Shown here: positions 7,664 through 15,445 of the stretch, piece by piece
Numbering within the stretch: position 1 is the first letter of the stretch
Layout: each line of letters starts with the position of its first letter
Assembly: GCA_046091665.1 (NCBI GenBank)
Contig: JBJTCD010000024.1
Location: 1-64,000 of the forward strand
DNA: 64,000 bases
Source of the DNA: CAIUPE01 sp046091665
GTDB taxonomy: Bacteria > Pseudomonadota > Alphaproteobacteria > Rhizobiales > Beijerinckiaceae
Direction of reading: 5' to 3'
The notes under the pieces: generated by a model
Told to the model about the DNA's origin: nothing
Seen by the model: the letters and a program-made list of their open reading frames with translations, nothing else
Databases searched by the model: none
Position numbers and translations under genes: made by a program

Positions 7664-8600
7664 TCACGCGGCTCGGCGGTGCTGAGCGCGCCACCATTGA
7701 AGCGTTGCCGTTAATCCGTCTTCAAGCGCGATCTCAGGCTTCCATCCCAATGACCGGATAATCTTTGTATCGGCAAAGAGAATGGGCGGCTCTAGAGGGT
7801 TTGCTGGACGCACGCCAATTTTAAAAATGATCACCGCGACCTGAGATTTTCGCAAGCGTTTCAATCAAGGTCGATTGCCGTACCGGTTCACCAGAGCCAA
7901 GATTCACAACGCCTTGAAGCGATGATCCAAACAGCGTGATGATTGCGCGGGCTAGATCGTCGATGTGAAGATAATCGCGCCAGAGATCAAGTGGACCGAA
8001 TTCAGCGACTCTATTCATCGCAATGGCATGGCAAGCCGATGCCACAAGTTTTGAAGGGTGTTCAAATGGACCATAGACATAAAAAACTCGTCCGATGGCA
8101 GCGGAAGATCCGCGCTCCTTATTGAGCATCAAAAGATGGCGATGGAATTCCAGTTTGCTCTGCCCATAAAGCGCTGTGGGCTTCTCTGGCGTTTGATGTT
8201 CAATCATGCGGCCATGGTGAATGTCATATTCGGCAACGCTGCCAAGAGATAAAAAACGTTTTCCGCCGAATTGGAAAAAGTGATCCGTGAGTTCGATACT
8301 GGCTTTCACCCAGTGAAGATTCTCTTCTGATGTCCAGAAATGCGGAGGACGCGCTTCCCACGCCGTGTGAAGGATATGTGTTGGTCTCACTGTATCAATG
8401 AATTTGCGTGCGGCACCCGTTTCAAGAAGATCAAGACTATGCCACGTCACGCCTGTAACAGGCGGCACAGGATCATCACGGTGACGGCGGATCGCGTGAA
8501 GAGATGCACCACCATACGTGTTTGCGAGTAAAGGTAAGATCGCTCGCCCGATAAATCCGCGCGCGCCTGTGAGAAGAATTTTAACTTCAGAAGCGCTCAT
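7664..8600 (-). pseudogene. NAD-dependent epimerase/dehydratase (4-ketoreductase-like), frameshifted
   Basis: An extended short-chain dehydrogenase. LLTGARGFIG near the N-terminus binds NAD, YGQSKLE has the YxxxK catalytic pair, and VYGPFEHPSK and DYLHIDDLARA follow. After about 259 residues (ISGRGDH) the frame ends at a TAA (7821-7823). The family sequence continues in the next frame: FKIGVRPANPLEPPILFADT and RSLGWKPEIALEDGL down to a TGA at 7664. The shift lies in a run of five A on the plus strand (7823-7827), and removing one restores a 311-residue protein. In the cluster it would reduce the 4-keto group of the CDP-sugar. It overlaps the upstream epimerase gene by ATGA. A homopolymer slip, phase variation or sequencing error are all possible. 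Confidence 0.8.
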
Positions 8601-9157
8601 CGGAAAGAGGGCCTTTCCTCAGGCTTTAAGTCCTTAAGCAATGGCCAAGCGCGATCTCTCTCATTGATCAGGTGAGGTTTGTGAGGCCATGGAATATCCA
8701 AGGCCTCATCATCATAGCGGATGCCGAAGGCTGCTTCTGCATGGTAAGGATCAAATAAATGATAGGAGACGACGCTGTCTTTTTGAAGTGTCAAAAATCC
8801 ATGCGCGATGCCTTTTGGTAAAAACAGCGCGTGATCATCTTCTTCAGACAAAGTGATGTGATAAGCGCGCCCTTCAGTTGGTGATCCGCGACGAAGATCA
8901 ACCGCGACTTCAAAAATCTTTCCTTTGAGGCAACGGATCAGCTTTTGCTCAGTATAAGGCGGTTTTTGAAAATGTAGGCCACGAAGTGTGTAAGCGTTAG
9001 GATTGATGCTCTCAGCGGTATGGTCGATATCAACGGGCATTTCAAGAATTGAAAAAAACTCTCGATCAAAGCTCCGCAAAAAAAATCCGCGCTCATCGCC
9101 TTTTGGTTCAAGCGCGATTAAAGCCGTCTGCGGAAAGGGCGTCGCCACAATCTTCAT
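8597..9157 (-). CDS. rfbC: dTDP-4-dehydrorhamnose 3,5-epimerase family protein (RmlC-like)
   Basis: 186 residues with the RmlC cupin layout: DERGFFLRSFDREFF (21-35), NAYTLRGLHFQ with the catalytic His, FEVAVDLRRGSP, and FLPKGIAHGF. The enzyme epimerises C3 and/or C5 of a 4-keto-6-deoxyhexose nucleotide. With rfbF and rfbG beside it the substrate is more likely a CDP-sugar than dTDP-4-keto-rhamnose, and the C-methyltransferase next to it suggests a branched-chain product. The gene is in one minus-strand operon, overlapping both neighbours by ATGA. It is intact, although its downstream partner is frameshifted. Confidence 0.85.
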   Translation of the reverse strand: MKIVATPFPQTALIALEPKGDERGFFLRSFDREFFSILEMPVDIDHTAESINPNAYTLRGLHFQKPPYTEQKLIRCLKGKIFEVAVDLRRGSPTEGRAYHITLSEEDDHALFLPKGIAHGFLTLQKDSVVSYHLFDPYHAEAAFGIRYDDEALDIPWPHKPHLINERDRAWPLLKDLKPEERPSFR

Positions 9158-10449
9158 GACGCCTGCCTTTGCTCAGAGATATGAGGCGTGATGAAATAAG
9201 GTTGAGGGATCGGGATCAGAAATCGTCCGCCCCACTCAGCCACAAATGATAACTCATTGATGATTTCGTCTTTGATATTCCACGGGAGAATGACAATAAT
9301 ATCAGGCTTCAAAACAGAAATGAGTGACGGGTCAAGGATCGGGAGTCCTGAACCAGGTAAAAAGCGTCCGCATTTCGAAGGCGCTTTATCAACCGTAAAC
9401 GATATCAAATCCGTGTTGATTTTTGCAGCATTTAAAAGTGTGTTTCCCTTTGCTGGCGCACCATAGGCGGCAATCAGGGCACCTCGTGCTTGTTCACCTT
9501 CAAGGATTGATTTGAGTTCTTCGATGATGGTTTCGATCTTGGTCGCTAAAGCGAGATAGGGCATGTCCTCGTGAAGTCTGGCGGCGGTTTCTTTTTCGCG
9601 CAATGTCTGCACGCGCTCATGAACCATTACATCGGTGCCAGCGTGTCGCACCGATAGCCGCAACGACCCGCCATGAACGGAAATTTCCTTGACATCAACG
9701 ACTTGAAGCTCAACGCGCGCGAATAAGGGCTCAAGCGCCAAGAGCGAGAGATAGGAATAATGTTCGTGATAGATCGTGTCGAATTGGACAGCTTCCAAGA
9801 GTTTCAGAAGATGCGGAAATTCGAAGATGGCAACGCCGTCTTTTTTGAGGAGGGTCTTTACGCCTTTAAGAAAATCAAAAAGATCGGGAACATGCGCCAA
9901 AATATTATTGGCAAGAATGATGTCGGCGTGATCAATTTCGCGGACGAGGCGTTGCGCTTCTTCAGCATTGAAGAAAGATTCCAATGTTGGAATGCCATGG
10001 CGTTCACATGCGATTTCAGCAACTGAAGCTGCGGGCTCGATTCCTGTTACGCGTATGCCTGCTTTTATGAAAAATTGTAGGAGATAGCCATCATTACTCG
10101 CAATTTCGACGACGTGATGTTGTGCGCTTAAACCATGATCTCTGATCAGCTCTTCGACATGTTGTCGCGCATGTTCCACAAAGCTCGAAGAGATCGAGGA
10201 TTGATAGACATAGTCTTGGCGGAAAAGGCGGTCAGCGGGAAGATCATCGGCGATTTGAACGAGGCGGCAGGAGCGGCAACAGGCAACACGCAGAGGGTAG
10301 CGCGGCTCAAGGCCCAGTTTTGATTTGTTCTCGATTAAATCGTTGGCGACCGGATGTTCGCCTAAATCGGCAAAAATGAAATCAAGCTCGTGTTTACAGG
10401 CACGGCATCGTCTTTGTGGCGCGCGGTTTTTATTTTTGAGGGTAGACAT
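9154..10449 (-). CDS. SAM-dependent C-methyltransferase of NDP-deoxysugar synthesis
   Basis: About 431 residues in the three-part order of the sugar C-methyltransferases (TylC3/NovU-like). First is a zinc-binding N-terminal domain with C15/C18 and C58/C61; then a Rossmann SAM domain (VVEIASNDGYLLQFF and VTGIEPA); then the C-terminal Methyltransf_14 domain with VHGGSLR and AYGAPAKGNTLLN. Conserved YHEHYSYLS is present. The enzyme puts a methyl branch on C3 of a 4-keto-deoxysugar nucleotide. The ATG at 10449 is chosen (GAGGGCGAAG upstream) rather than the GTG one codon earlier. Its start shares one base with the stop of rfbF, and its stop overlaps the rfbC start. Confidence 0.85.
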   Translation of the reverse strand: MSTLKNKNRAPQRRCRACKHELDFIFADLGEHPVANDLIENKSKLGLEPRYPLRVACCRSCRLVQIADDLPADRLFRQDYVYQSSISSSFVEHARQHVEELIRDHGLSAQHHVVEIASNDGYLLQFFIKAGIRVTGIEPAASVAEIACERHGIPTLESFFNAEEAQRLVREIDHADIILANNILAHVPDLFDFLKGVKTLLKKDGVAIFEFPHLLKLLEAVQFDTIYHEHYSYLSLLALEPLFARVELQVVDVKEISVHGGSLRLSVRHAGTDVMVHERVQTLREKETAARLHEDMPYLALATKIETIIEELKSILEGEQARGALIAAYGAPAKGNTLLNAAKINTDLISFTVDKAPSKCGRFLPGSGLPILDPSLISVLKPDIIVILPWNIKDEIINELSFVAEWGGRFLIPIPQPYFITPHISEQRQAS

Positions 10450-11240
10450 CACGCTTCGCCCTCATTCCAGAGTTTCCAGGGCGCTTTGTTTTTCTGCCAG
10501 AGGTCATCAAGATAAAGCCGATCACGCATCGTATCCATCGGATGCCAAAATCCTTGATGGCGGTAGGCGTTCAGATCTTTTGTGTGTGCAAGTGTTTCGA
10601 GTGGTTCGCGTTCCCAAATGGTTTGATCATCTTTGATGAGATCAAGCGTTGATGGATCAAGCACAAAAAATCCACCATTTATGATGCTGCGATCGCCTTG
10701 CGGCTTTTCTTGAAAATTCGCCACACGACCATTGTGATCAAGAGTTAATGCACCAAAGCGACCGGGCGGCGTCACAGCCGTTACTGTTGCACGGCAGCCG
10801 CTTCGATTATGACTGTCAATGAGTTTTTCGAGATGTATATCGGCAACACCATCGCCATAAGTCATCAAAAAGGGGTTAGCGGTGAGATGTGGTTTAATAC
10901 GTTTGAGGCGACCGCCCGTCATCGTTTCTTCGCCTGTATAAACCAGAGTGACACGCTAGCGTTCGGCACGATTTCTGTGATAATGAATGGCGTGCGTTGC
11001 GAAATCGAAAGTTACATCTGAGCGATGAAGGCTGTAATTCGCAAAAAATTCTTTGATCAAATAGCCCTTGTAACCCAAGCAGATGATGAAGTCCGTCACG
11101 CCTTGGGCATAGAAAATTTTCATGATGTGCCAGAGGATGGGAGCACCGCCGATTTCAACCAAGGGCTTTGGCCGAAGTGTGGTTTCTTCGGAGAGCCTCG
11201 TGCCACGCCCTCCAGCTAGTATAACCGCCTGCCGGATCAT
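10449..11240 (-). pseudogene. rfbF: Glucose-1-phosphate cytidylyltransferase with in-frame stop
   Basis: The N-terminal 94 residues begin AVILAGGRGTRLSEET with KPLVEIGG, the nucleotidyltransferase signature of RfbF, and continue with KIFYAQGVTDFIICLGYKGY. At codon 95 a TAG (plus-strand CTA at 10956-10958) replaces the Trp codon expected after AER. Reading on in the same frame gives RVTLVYTGEETMTGGRLKRI and the full remainder of RfbF to a TGA at 10449. One base (TGG to TAG) is enough to explain the damage, and no frameshift is involved. An ATG at 10922 could restart translation, but the fragment would lack the CTP-binding region. It would make CDP-glucose for rfbG, so the pathway is probably blocked unless another copy exists. 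Confidence 0.85.
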
Positions 11241-11377
11241 GCCGTCCTCATGTCTTTCATATATCTTACCTTACGTAATATAAGTTAAGTTCTAGAGCGG
11301 AGAAATGTGGAAAGTTTGAATAAGCGTGGTGAGGAGGAGATTTTGCGTTTTACTCAAAATTTAAGCGATTAATGATC

Positions 11378-12442
11378 TCAACGGCCTTGAGACCAATGGA
11401 GTTCAATCTGCTGCCGGGTGAGGTCGGCGAGGAGTCCAGGCCTTTCGAGCGCGGTTTGATACCATTCGGCTGTTTTTTGGAGCGCTTCATCAAGTGTTAA
11501 GCGTGGAAGCCAGCCAAGTTTGGTGCGCGCTTTGGTTGAATTGAGAGCAAGTGTGTTGGTTTCCGGTGGTCCTTGTTCAATCTGTAAAGGAATTTCCTGC
11601 CAATAGGTTTCGTAGCGCCTGATAAGGTCGATCACGACGATCGTTTCTTCCTCTAGCGGACCGATATTCCAATTTTCGCCGGGTGCGTCGTTCTCTTCGT
11701 CGAGCACGCGTTCGAGAAGAAGCTGGTAGGCTTCGCAAAGATCAAGAACATGTTGCCAGGGTCTTTTGGCATCGGGTTTCCTGAGTTTCAAAGTGCTGCC
11801 GTTCTGAACCGCGCGAAAAAAATCTGGGATAATCCGGTTTGGCGCAAAATCGCCGCCGCCAAAGATGTTCCCGCCGCGCGCGACTTCGATCTTCAGGCTT
11901 CGTTCCCATGTCGATAGACTATGGCGATAGGAGTCTATGACAAATTCTGCCGCCGATTTTGAGGCGGAATAGGGGTCCTTTCCGCCGAGGAACGCGTTTT
12001 CATCAAAAGCTCGTCCGTTTTGCGTCGGCGCATAGACTTTGTCGGTGGTGATCGCGACCACGCCGCGCACGGACGGCGTGAGGCGTGCGGCTTCCAGAAT
12101 ATGCGCGGTGCCTTGCGTATTGGTGAGAAAGGTTCGGACAGGATGGGTATAGCCGGCAATCACAAGCGGCTGCGCGGCAAGATGTAAAATAGCATCGGGC
12201 GCAACGCGCTGAACCGTGTCCTGAAGAAGCGGAAAATCGGCGATGTCGCCGAGTGTATGGGTTTTAAGGCTTGGCCAGACATCGGCAAGATCAAACAAAG
12301 CTGGTTTCGTGTCTGGAGGCAGCGCGAAGCCATGGATTTCGGCGCCAAGAGTGGCGAGCTTCAAACTCATCCAGCTACCGGTGAAACCCGTGTGGCCGGT
12401 TATGAGAATACGCGCGCCGTTAAGGCGCGAGGAATAGTGCAT
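11378..12442 (-). CDS. rfbG: CDP-glucose 4,6-dehydratase
   Basis: 354 residues, full length for RfbG. Extended short-chain dehydrogenase: ILITGHTGFTGSWMSLKLA (12-30) binds NAD, DAILHLAAQPLV follows, and TTDKVY with DPYSASKSAAE carries the Thr/Asp and YxxxK catalytic set. RPWQHVLDLCEAYQLL and ENWNIGP are typical of the CDP-glucose branch. It converts CDP-glucose to CDP-4-keto-6-deoxyglucose in the cytoplasm. GGAG is placed correctly before the ATG. It is the first clear sugar gene of the minus-strand cluster and is separated from rfbF by 137 bases without a gene. It is intact, in contrast to rfbF. Confidence 0.9.
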   Translation of the reverse strand: MHYSSRLNGARILITGHTGFTGSWMSLKLATLGAEIHGFALPPDTKPALFDLADVWPSLKTHTLGDIADFPLLQDTVQRVAPDAILHLAAQPLVIAGYTHPVRTFLTNTQGTAHILEAARLTPSVRGVVAITTDKVYAPTQNGRAFDENAFLGGKDPYSASKSAAEFVIDSYRHSLSTWERSLKIEVARGGNIFGGGDFAPNRIIPDFFRAVQNGSTLKLRKPDAKRPWQHVLDLCEAYQLLLERVLDEENDAPGENWNIGPLEEETIVVIDLIRRYETYWQEIPLQIEQGPPETNTLALNSTKARTKLGWLPRLTLDEALQKTAEWYQTALERPGLLADLTRQQIELHWSQGR

Positions 12443-12450
12443 AGGTCACT

Positions 12451-12494
12451 CCAAACAGGCACGATAATCTGCCGTTTGGTTGACCTAACGTCAA
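12451..12494 (-). promoter_or_regulatory. Leader hairpin and inverted repeat upstream of rfbG
   Basis: CCAAAC (12451-12456) pairs with GTTTGG (12474-12479) and GGCA (12458-12461) with TGCC (12470-12473), with one bulged base and an eight-base loop. On the minus strand the last stem bases run straight into the GGAG ribosome site of rfbG. Directly upstream (12480-12494) is the inverted repeat TTGAC-N5-GTCAA, an operator-like element. The hairpin could limit access to the ribosome site or act as a weak terminator for the SDR gene upstream. Confidence 0.4.
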
Positions 12495-12525
12495 TAAATA
12501 CAAAAAAGCGGTTAATGAGATCCGA

Positions 12526-13272
12526 TCAATAGGTGGCGCGACCACCGGAAAGATCGAAAACGGCTGCGGTCGTGAACGAGTTCTCTTTCGAGGCCAACCA
12601 GGCGATCATATTGGCCGCTTCGTCGACTTGGAGGAAGCGACCGCGCGGAATACGCGAGAGCATATAATCAATATGCTCCTGTTTCATCTGGTCGAAAATT
12701 GCGGTTTTTGCAGCGGCAGGGGTCACGCAATTCACAGCGATGTCCTGACCGGCCAATTCCTTGCCGAGCGATTTTGTAAGGGCGATCACGCCGGCTTTGG
12801 ATGCCGAATAGGCGGAGGCATTCGGGTTGCCTTCTTTACCGGCGATCGAGGCGATATTGACGATGCGGCCATAGCCTTGCGCCTTCATCGCGGGGACGAC
12901 CGATTTGCAGCAATAAAACACGCCATTGAGATTGATATTGATGATGTCATGCCACGCATCGAGCGGGTAATCGGCGAGCGGCATATTCGGACCCGCGATT
13001 CCGGCATTATTGACGAGCACATCGATGCGGCCAAAGGCCTTTAACGTGGCGTCAGCCGCCGCTTGTACGGACGTCGCATCCGATTGCTCAACTTTGACGA
13101 CGATAGAGCCGGGGAGGCAGCTCGATGATTCGCGCGCCAGAGCCTCGTCTCGATCCCAAAGCGCCACTTTTGCCCCCGAACGGGTCAAGCGATCGGCGAC
13201 TGCAAAGCCAATTCCTTGAGCGCCGCCGGTGACGACGGCAAATTGTCCTGCGAGATCGATAGAATTGACCAT
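12526..13272 (-). CDS. Short-chain dehydrogenase/reductase (FabG-like)
   Basis: 248 residues, classical SDR. AVVTGGAQGIGFAVA (12-26) is the cofactor loop, NNAGIAGPN and NIASIAGKEG follow, YSASKAG is the YxxxK catalytic motif, and the end DLSGGRATY is usual for the family. An acidic residue (D41 region, LWDRDE) after the second strand suggests NAD rather than NADP. It resembles sugar or ketodeoxyfuconate dehydrogenases and 3-oxoacyl-ACP reductases; the substrate is not determined. A good GGGAGA site precedes the ATG on the minus strand. It lies upstream of rfbG on the same strand and may be co-transcribed, or may be unrelated to the sugar cluster. Confidence 0.8.
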   Translation of the reverse strand: MVNSIDLAGQFAVVTGGAQGIGFAVADRLTRSGAKVALWDRDEALARESSSCLPGSIVVKVEQSDATSVQAAADATLKAFGRIDVLVNNAGIAGPNMPLADYPLDAWHDIININLNGVFYCCKSVVPAMKAQGYGRIVNIASIAGKEGNPNASAYSASKAGVIALTKSLGKELAGQDIAVNCVTPAAAKTAIFDQMKQEHIDYMLSRIPRGRFLQVDEAANMIAWLASKENSFTTAAVFDLSGGRATY

Positions 13273-13618
13273 GGAAATCTCCCGTTTCTTTAATAATTGC
13301 CGGATCTATTGCCCGTTTTCGGAAAAACCACAAGCGCAGTCTCGAAAAGGCTTGTGGGGCTGATCTTCGGTTGCCTAGGCGGATATCCGTGGAGGCGGGC
13401 GGCTTTGGCTCTCTCCGACAAAGGGCGGCTTTTATGGGGCCTTCTGTCACCTTGCGCGACGCGAGGGGCTGGGCTATCCGTTGCACCGCAAAAAGCTGGG
13501 ACTCGGATGCGAAACCTGGCGTAGAAGGGTCGGCGGTCGTGCAACCGGCAGTCGGCTATCGGGTCGGTTCCGGTCCTTTTTGGGGCTTGGAGTTCGGCCC
13601 GCTAAGGAGAGCTACCTG
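13273..13618 (+). other. Leader and presumed promoter region of the nuo operon
   Basis: No gene is seen in these 346 bases between two divergent units. A weak promoter-like pair, TTGCGC (13452-13457) and TATCCG (13475-13480) 17 bases apart, could drive nuoA. The segment just before nuoA carries AAGGAGA (13604-13610), a strong ribosome site. Confidence 0.35.
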
Positions 13619-13996
13619 ATGGGACACACCCTCGACCATCTTCTTGTCGATTACCTTCCGCTTGTCGTGTTTATCGGCCTGAGCGTTGTGATCGGCCTTG
13701 GGCTTTTGGTAGCTCCATTTATTGTTGCTTATCAGAATCCTGATCCCGAAAAACTTTCGGCTTATGAATGCGGTTTTGACGCTTTCGATGACGCGCGCAT
13801 GAAATTCGATGTGCGTTTTTATCTCGTATCGATTTTGTTTATCATTTTCGATCTCGAAGTTGCGTTTCTGTTTCCCTGGGCTGTCGCGTTTAAAGAGGTC
13901 GGCCTTTTCGGCTTTTGGTCGATGATGTTGTTCCTCGCCGTGCTCACAATCGGTTTCATCTATGAATGGAAGAAGGGTGCTCTCGAATGGGATTGA
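13619..13996 (+). CDS. nuoA: NADH-quinone oxidoreductase subunit A
   Basis: 125 residues, three membrane helices, with the family loop DPEKLSAYECGFDAFDDAR between the first two (the conserved Cys and acidic residues of the quinone-site loop) and FLFPWAVAF in the second helix. NuoA is a small membrane subunit of complex I at the junction with NuoB/D. The ATG at 13619 has AAGGAGA eight bases upstream; a longer frame upstream lacks family similarity. First gene of the operon; it overlaps nuoB by ten bases. Confidence 0.95.
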   Translation: MGHTLDHLLVDYLPLVVFIGLSVVIGLGLLVAPFIVAYQNPDPEKLSAYECGFDAFDDARMKFDVRFYLVSILFIIFDLEVAFLFPWAVAFKEVGLFGFWSMMLFLAVLTIGFIYEWKKGALEWD

Positions 13997-14556
13997 TGCC
14001 AGAGATCGCGCCACAAGCTCGCGGCTTGATCGATCCGTCGACCGGAAAGCCGATCGGCGCGAATGACAAATTTTTTACCGAAGTTAACGCCGAGTTGGGC
14101 GATAAGGGTTTTCTTGTCACCTCGACCGATGAACTCATCAATTGGGCGCGTACCGGTTCGCTGATGTGGATGACTTTCGGTCTCGCCTGCTGCGCGGTTG
14201 AAATGATGCAGCTCTCGATGCCGCGTTATGATGTTGAGCGGTTCGGTTTTGCCCCGCGCGCTTCACCGCGCCAGTCCGACGTGATGATTGTCGCCGGCAC
14301 GCTCACCAATAAAATGGCGCCCGCTTTGCGCAAAGTCTATGACCAGATGCCTGAGCCGCGTTACGTGATCTCGATGGGCTCCTGCGCCAATGGCGGCGGC
14401 TATTATCACTATTCCTATTCGGTTGTGCGTGGGTGCGATCGTGTGGTGCCGGTGGACATCTATGTCCCGGGGTGCCCGCCAACGGCTGAGGCGCTGCTTT
14501 ACGGTGTTCTTCTTCTCCAGAAGAAAATCCGCCGTACAGGAACGATTGAGCGTTAG
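13987..14556 (+). CDS. nuoB: NADH-quinone oxidoreductase subunit B
   Basis: 189 residues. C68, C69, C133 and C163 have the CC-x63-C-x29-C spacing that binds the terminal cluster N2, and GLACCAVEMM and PRYVISMGSCANGGGYY are family hallmarks. NuoB passes electrons to quinone at the interface with NuoD. The start at 13987 is inside the end of nuoA, with AAGAAGGG upstream; ATG 13996 is a less likely choice. The gene is followed not by nuoC, as is usual, but by a small coiled-coil gene. Confidence 0.95.
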   Translation: MGLMPEIAPQARGLIDPSTGKPIGANDKFFTEVNAELGDKGFLVTSTDELINWARTGSLMWMTFGLACCAVEMMQLSMPRYDVERFGFAPRASPRQSDVMIVAGTLTNKMAPALRKVYDQMPEPRYVISMGSCANGGGYYHYSYSVVRGCDRVVPVDIYVPGCPPTAEALLYGVLLLQKKIRRTGTIER

Positions 14557-14594
14557 TATGAAGTTGCGTTTGGCCAATCACAGGGAGCAAGACA

Positions 14595-14846
14595 ATGTCT
14601 GATCCAGTTGATTTTATCATGCCAATGCTTCGTGAAATGCGGGCTGAAAATGTTGCGCTTCACGAAAAGACACATTCTGATTTTACGCGAATGGAAAAGA
14701 GGATCGATAAAATTGAAGATACTCTTAAAAATTTCCGCCAAGCATTAACGGCGGATACATTGATGAGCAAATTGATTACTGGTGAATTTGAAGAACGGAT
14801 CGAGCTTCTGGAAGCAAAGGTTCGGGAATTGGAAACAACGAAATGA
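14595..14846 (+). CDS. Small coiled-coil protein inside the nuo operon (nuoB-nuoC)
   Basis: 83 residues, unrecognised, not a complex I subunit that I know. Most of the length is charged heptad-like helix (THSDFTRMEKRIDKIEDTL, then EERIELLEAKVRELE), a probable coiled coil with a short break near ALTADTL. There is no signal or membrane segment. AGGGAG is placed well before the ATG, and the stop overlaps the nuoC start by ATGA, so it is translated and coupled to nuoC. Codon use looks AT-richer than nuoB. A second gene of similar architecture lies between nuoE and nuoF. It might be an assembly or accessory factor, or a neutral passenger. Confidence 0.7.
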   Translation: MSDPVDFIMPMLREMRAENVALHEKTHSDFTRMEKRIDKIEDTLKNFRQALTADTLMSKLITGEFEERIELLEAKVRELETTK

Positions 14847-15445
14847 GTGAGCAGCTGATTAGTCTCGGCGAATCGATCAAGGCCACACTTGGCGCTGCTG
14901 TTCATTCGGCTGATGTCGCTTATGGTGAGTTGACGCTGCGTGCTGAAACGGCTGACACAATTCGTGTGCTCACAACTTTGCGTGACGATCCGCGTTTCCT
15001 GTTTAAAAACTTTACCGATTTGACGGCGGCGGATTATCCGGCACGCGAGAAACGCTTTGATATTGTTTGGCATCTTCTCTCACCAAAGCACAACACGCGC
15101 GTGCGCGTGATTTTCGAGGCGGATGAAACTCATCCGGTTCCGTCGGCGATTACTGTCTTTCCAGCTGCTGATTGGTATGAGCGTGAAGTTTATGACATGT
15201 ATGGCGTGATCTTTGACGGTCATCCCGATTTGCGCCGCATGCTCACTGATTATGGCTTTCAAGGTCATCCGCTTCGTAAAGACTTTCCCACATCGGGCTA
15301 TGTCGAAGTGCGCTATGACGATGAGCAGAAGCGCGTTGTTTATGAGCCTGTAAAGCTCGTTCAGGAATTCCGTAATTTTGATTTTCTCTCGCCATGGGAA
15401 GGTACGGATTATGTGCTGCCCGGTGATGAAAAGGCGAAGTCATGA
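14843..15445 (+). CDS. nuoC: NADH-quinone oxidoreductase subunit C
   Basis: 200 residues of the 30-kDa subunit family, with the signature ERDSW-like region here as EREVYDMYGVIFDGHPDLRR and HPLRKDFP. NuoC forms part of the hydrophilic arm with NuoD. It is a separate gene here, not fused to nuoD as in enterobacteria. It overlaps the small coiled-coil gene upstream and nuoD downstream, each by ATGA. Confidence 0.95.
   Translation: MSEQLISLGESIKATLGAAVHSADVAYGELTLRAETADTIRVLTTLRDDPRFLFKNFTDLTAADYPAREKRFDIVWHLLSPKHNTRVRVIFEADETHPVPSAITVFPAADWYEREVYDMYGVIFDGHPDLRRMLTDYGFQGHPLRKDFPTSGYVEVRYDDEQKRVVYEPVKLVQEFRNFDFLSPWEGTDYVLPGDEKAKS

Noticed and set aside
10956..10958. Selenocysteine or suppressed codon in rfbF
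   Set aside because: The codon is TAG, the family residue is Trp, and the other genes in the window end normally with TAG, TAA or TGA.
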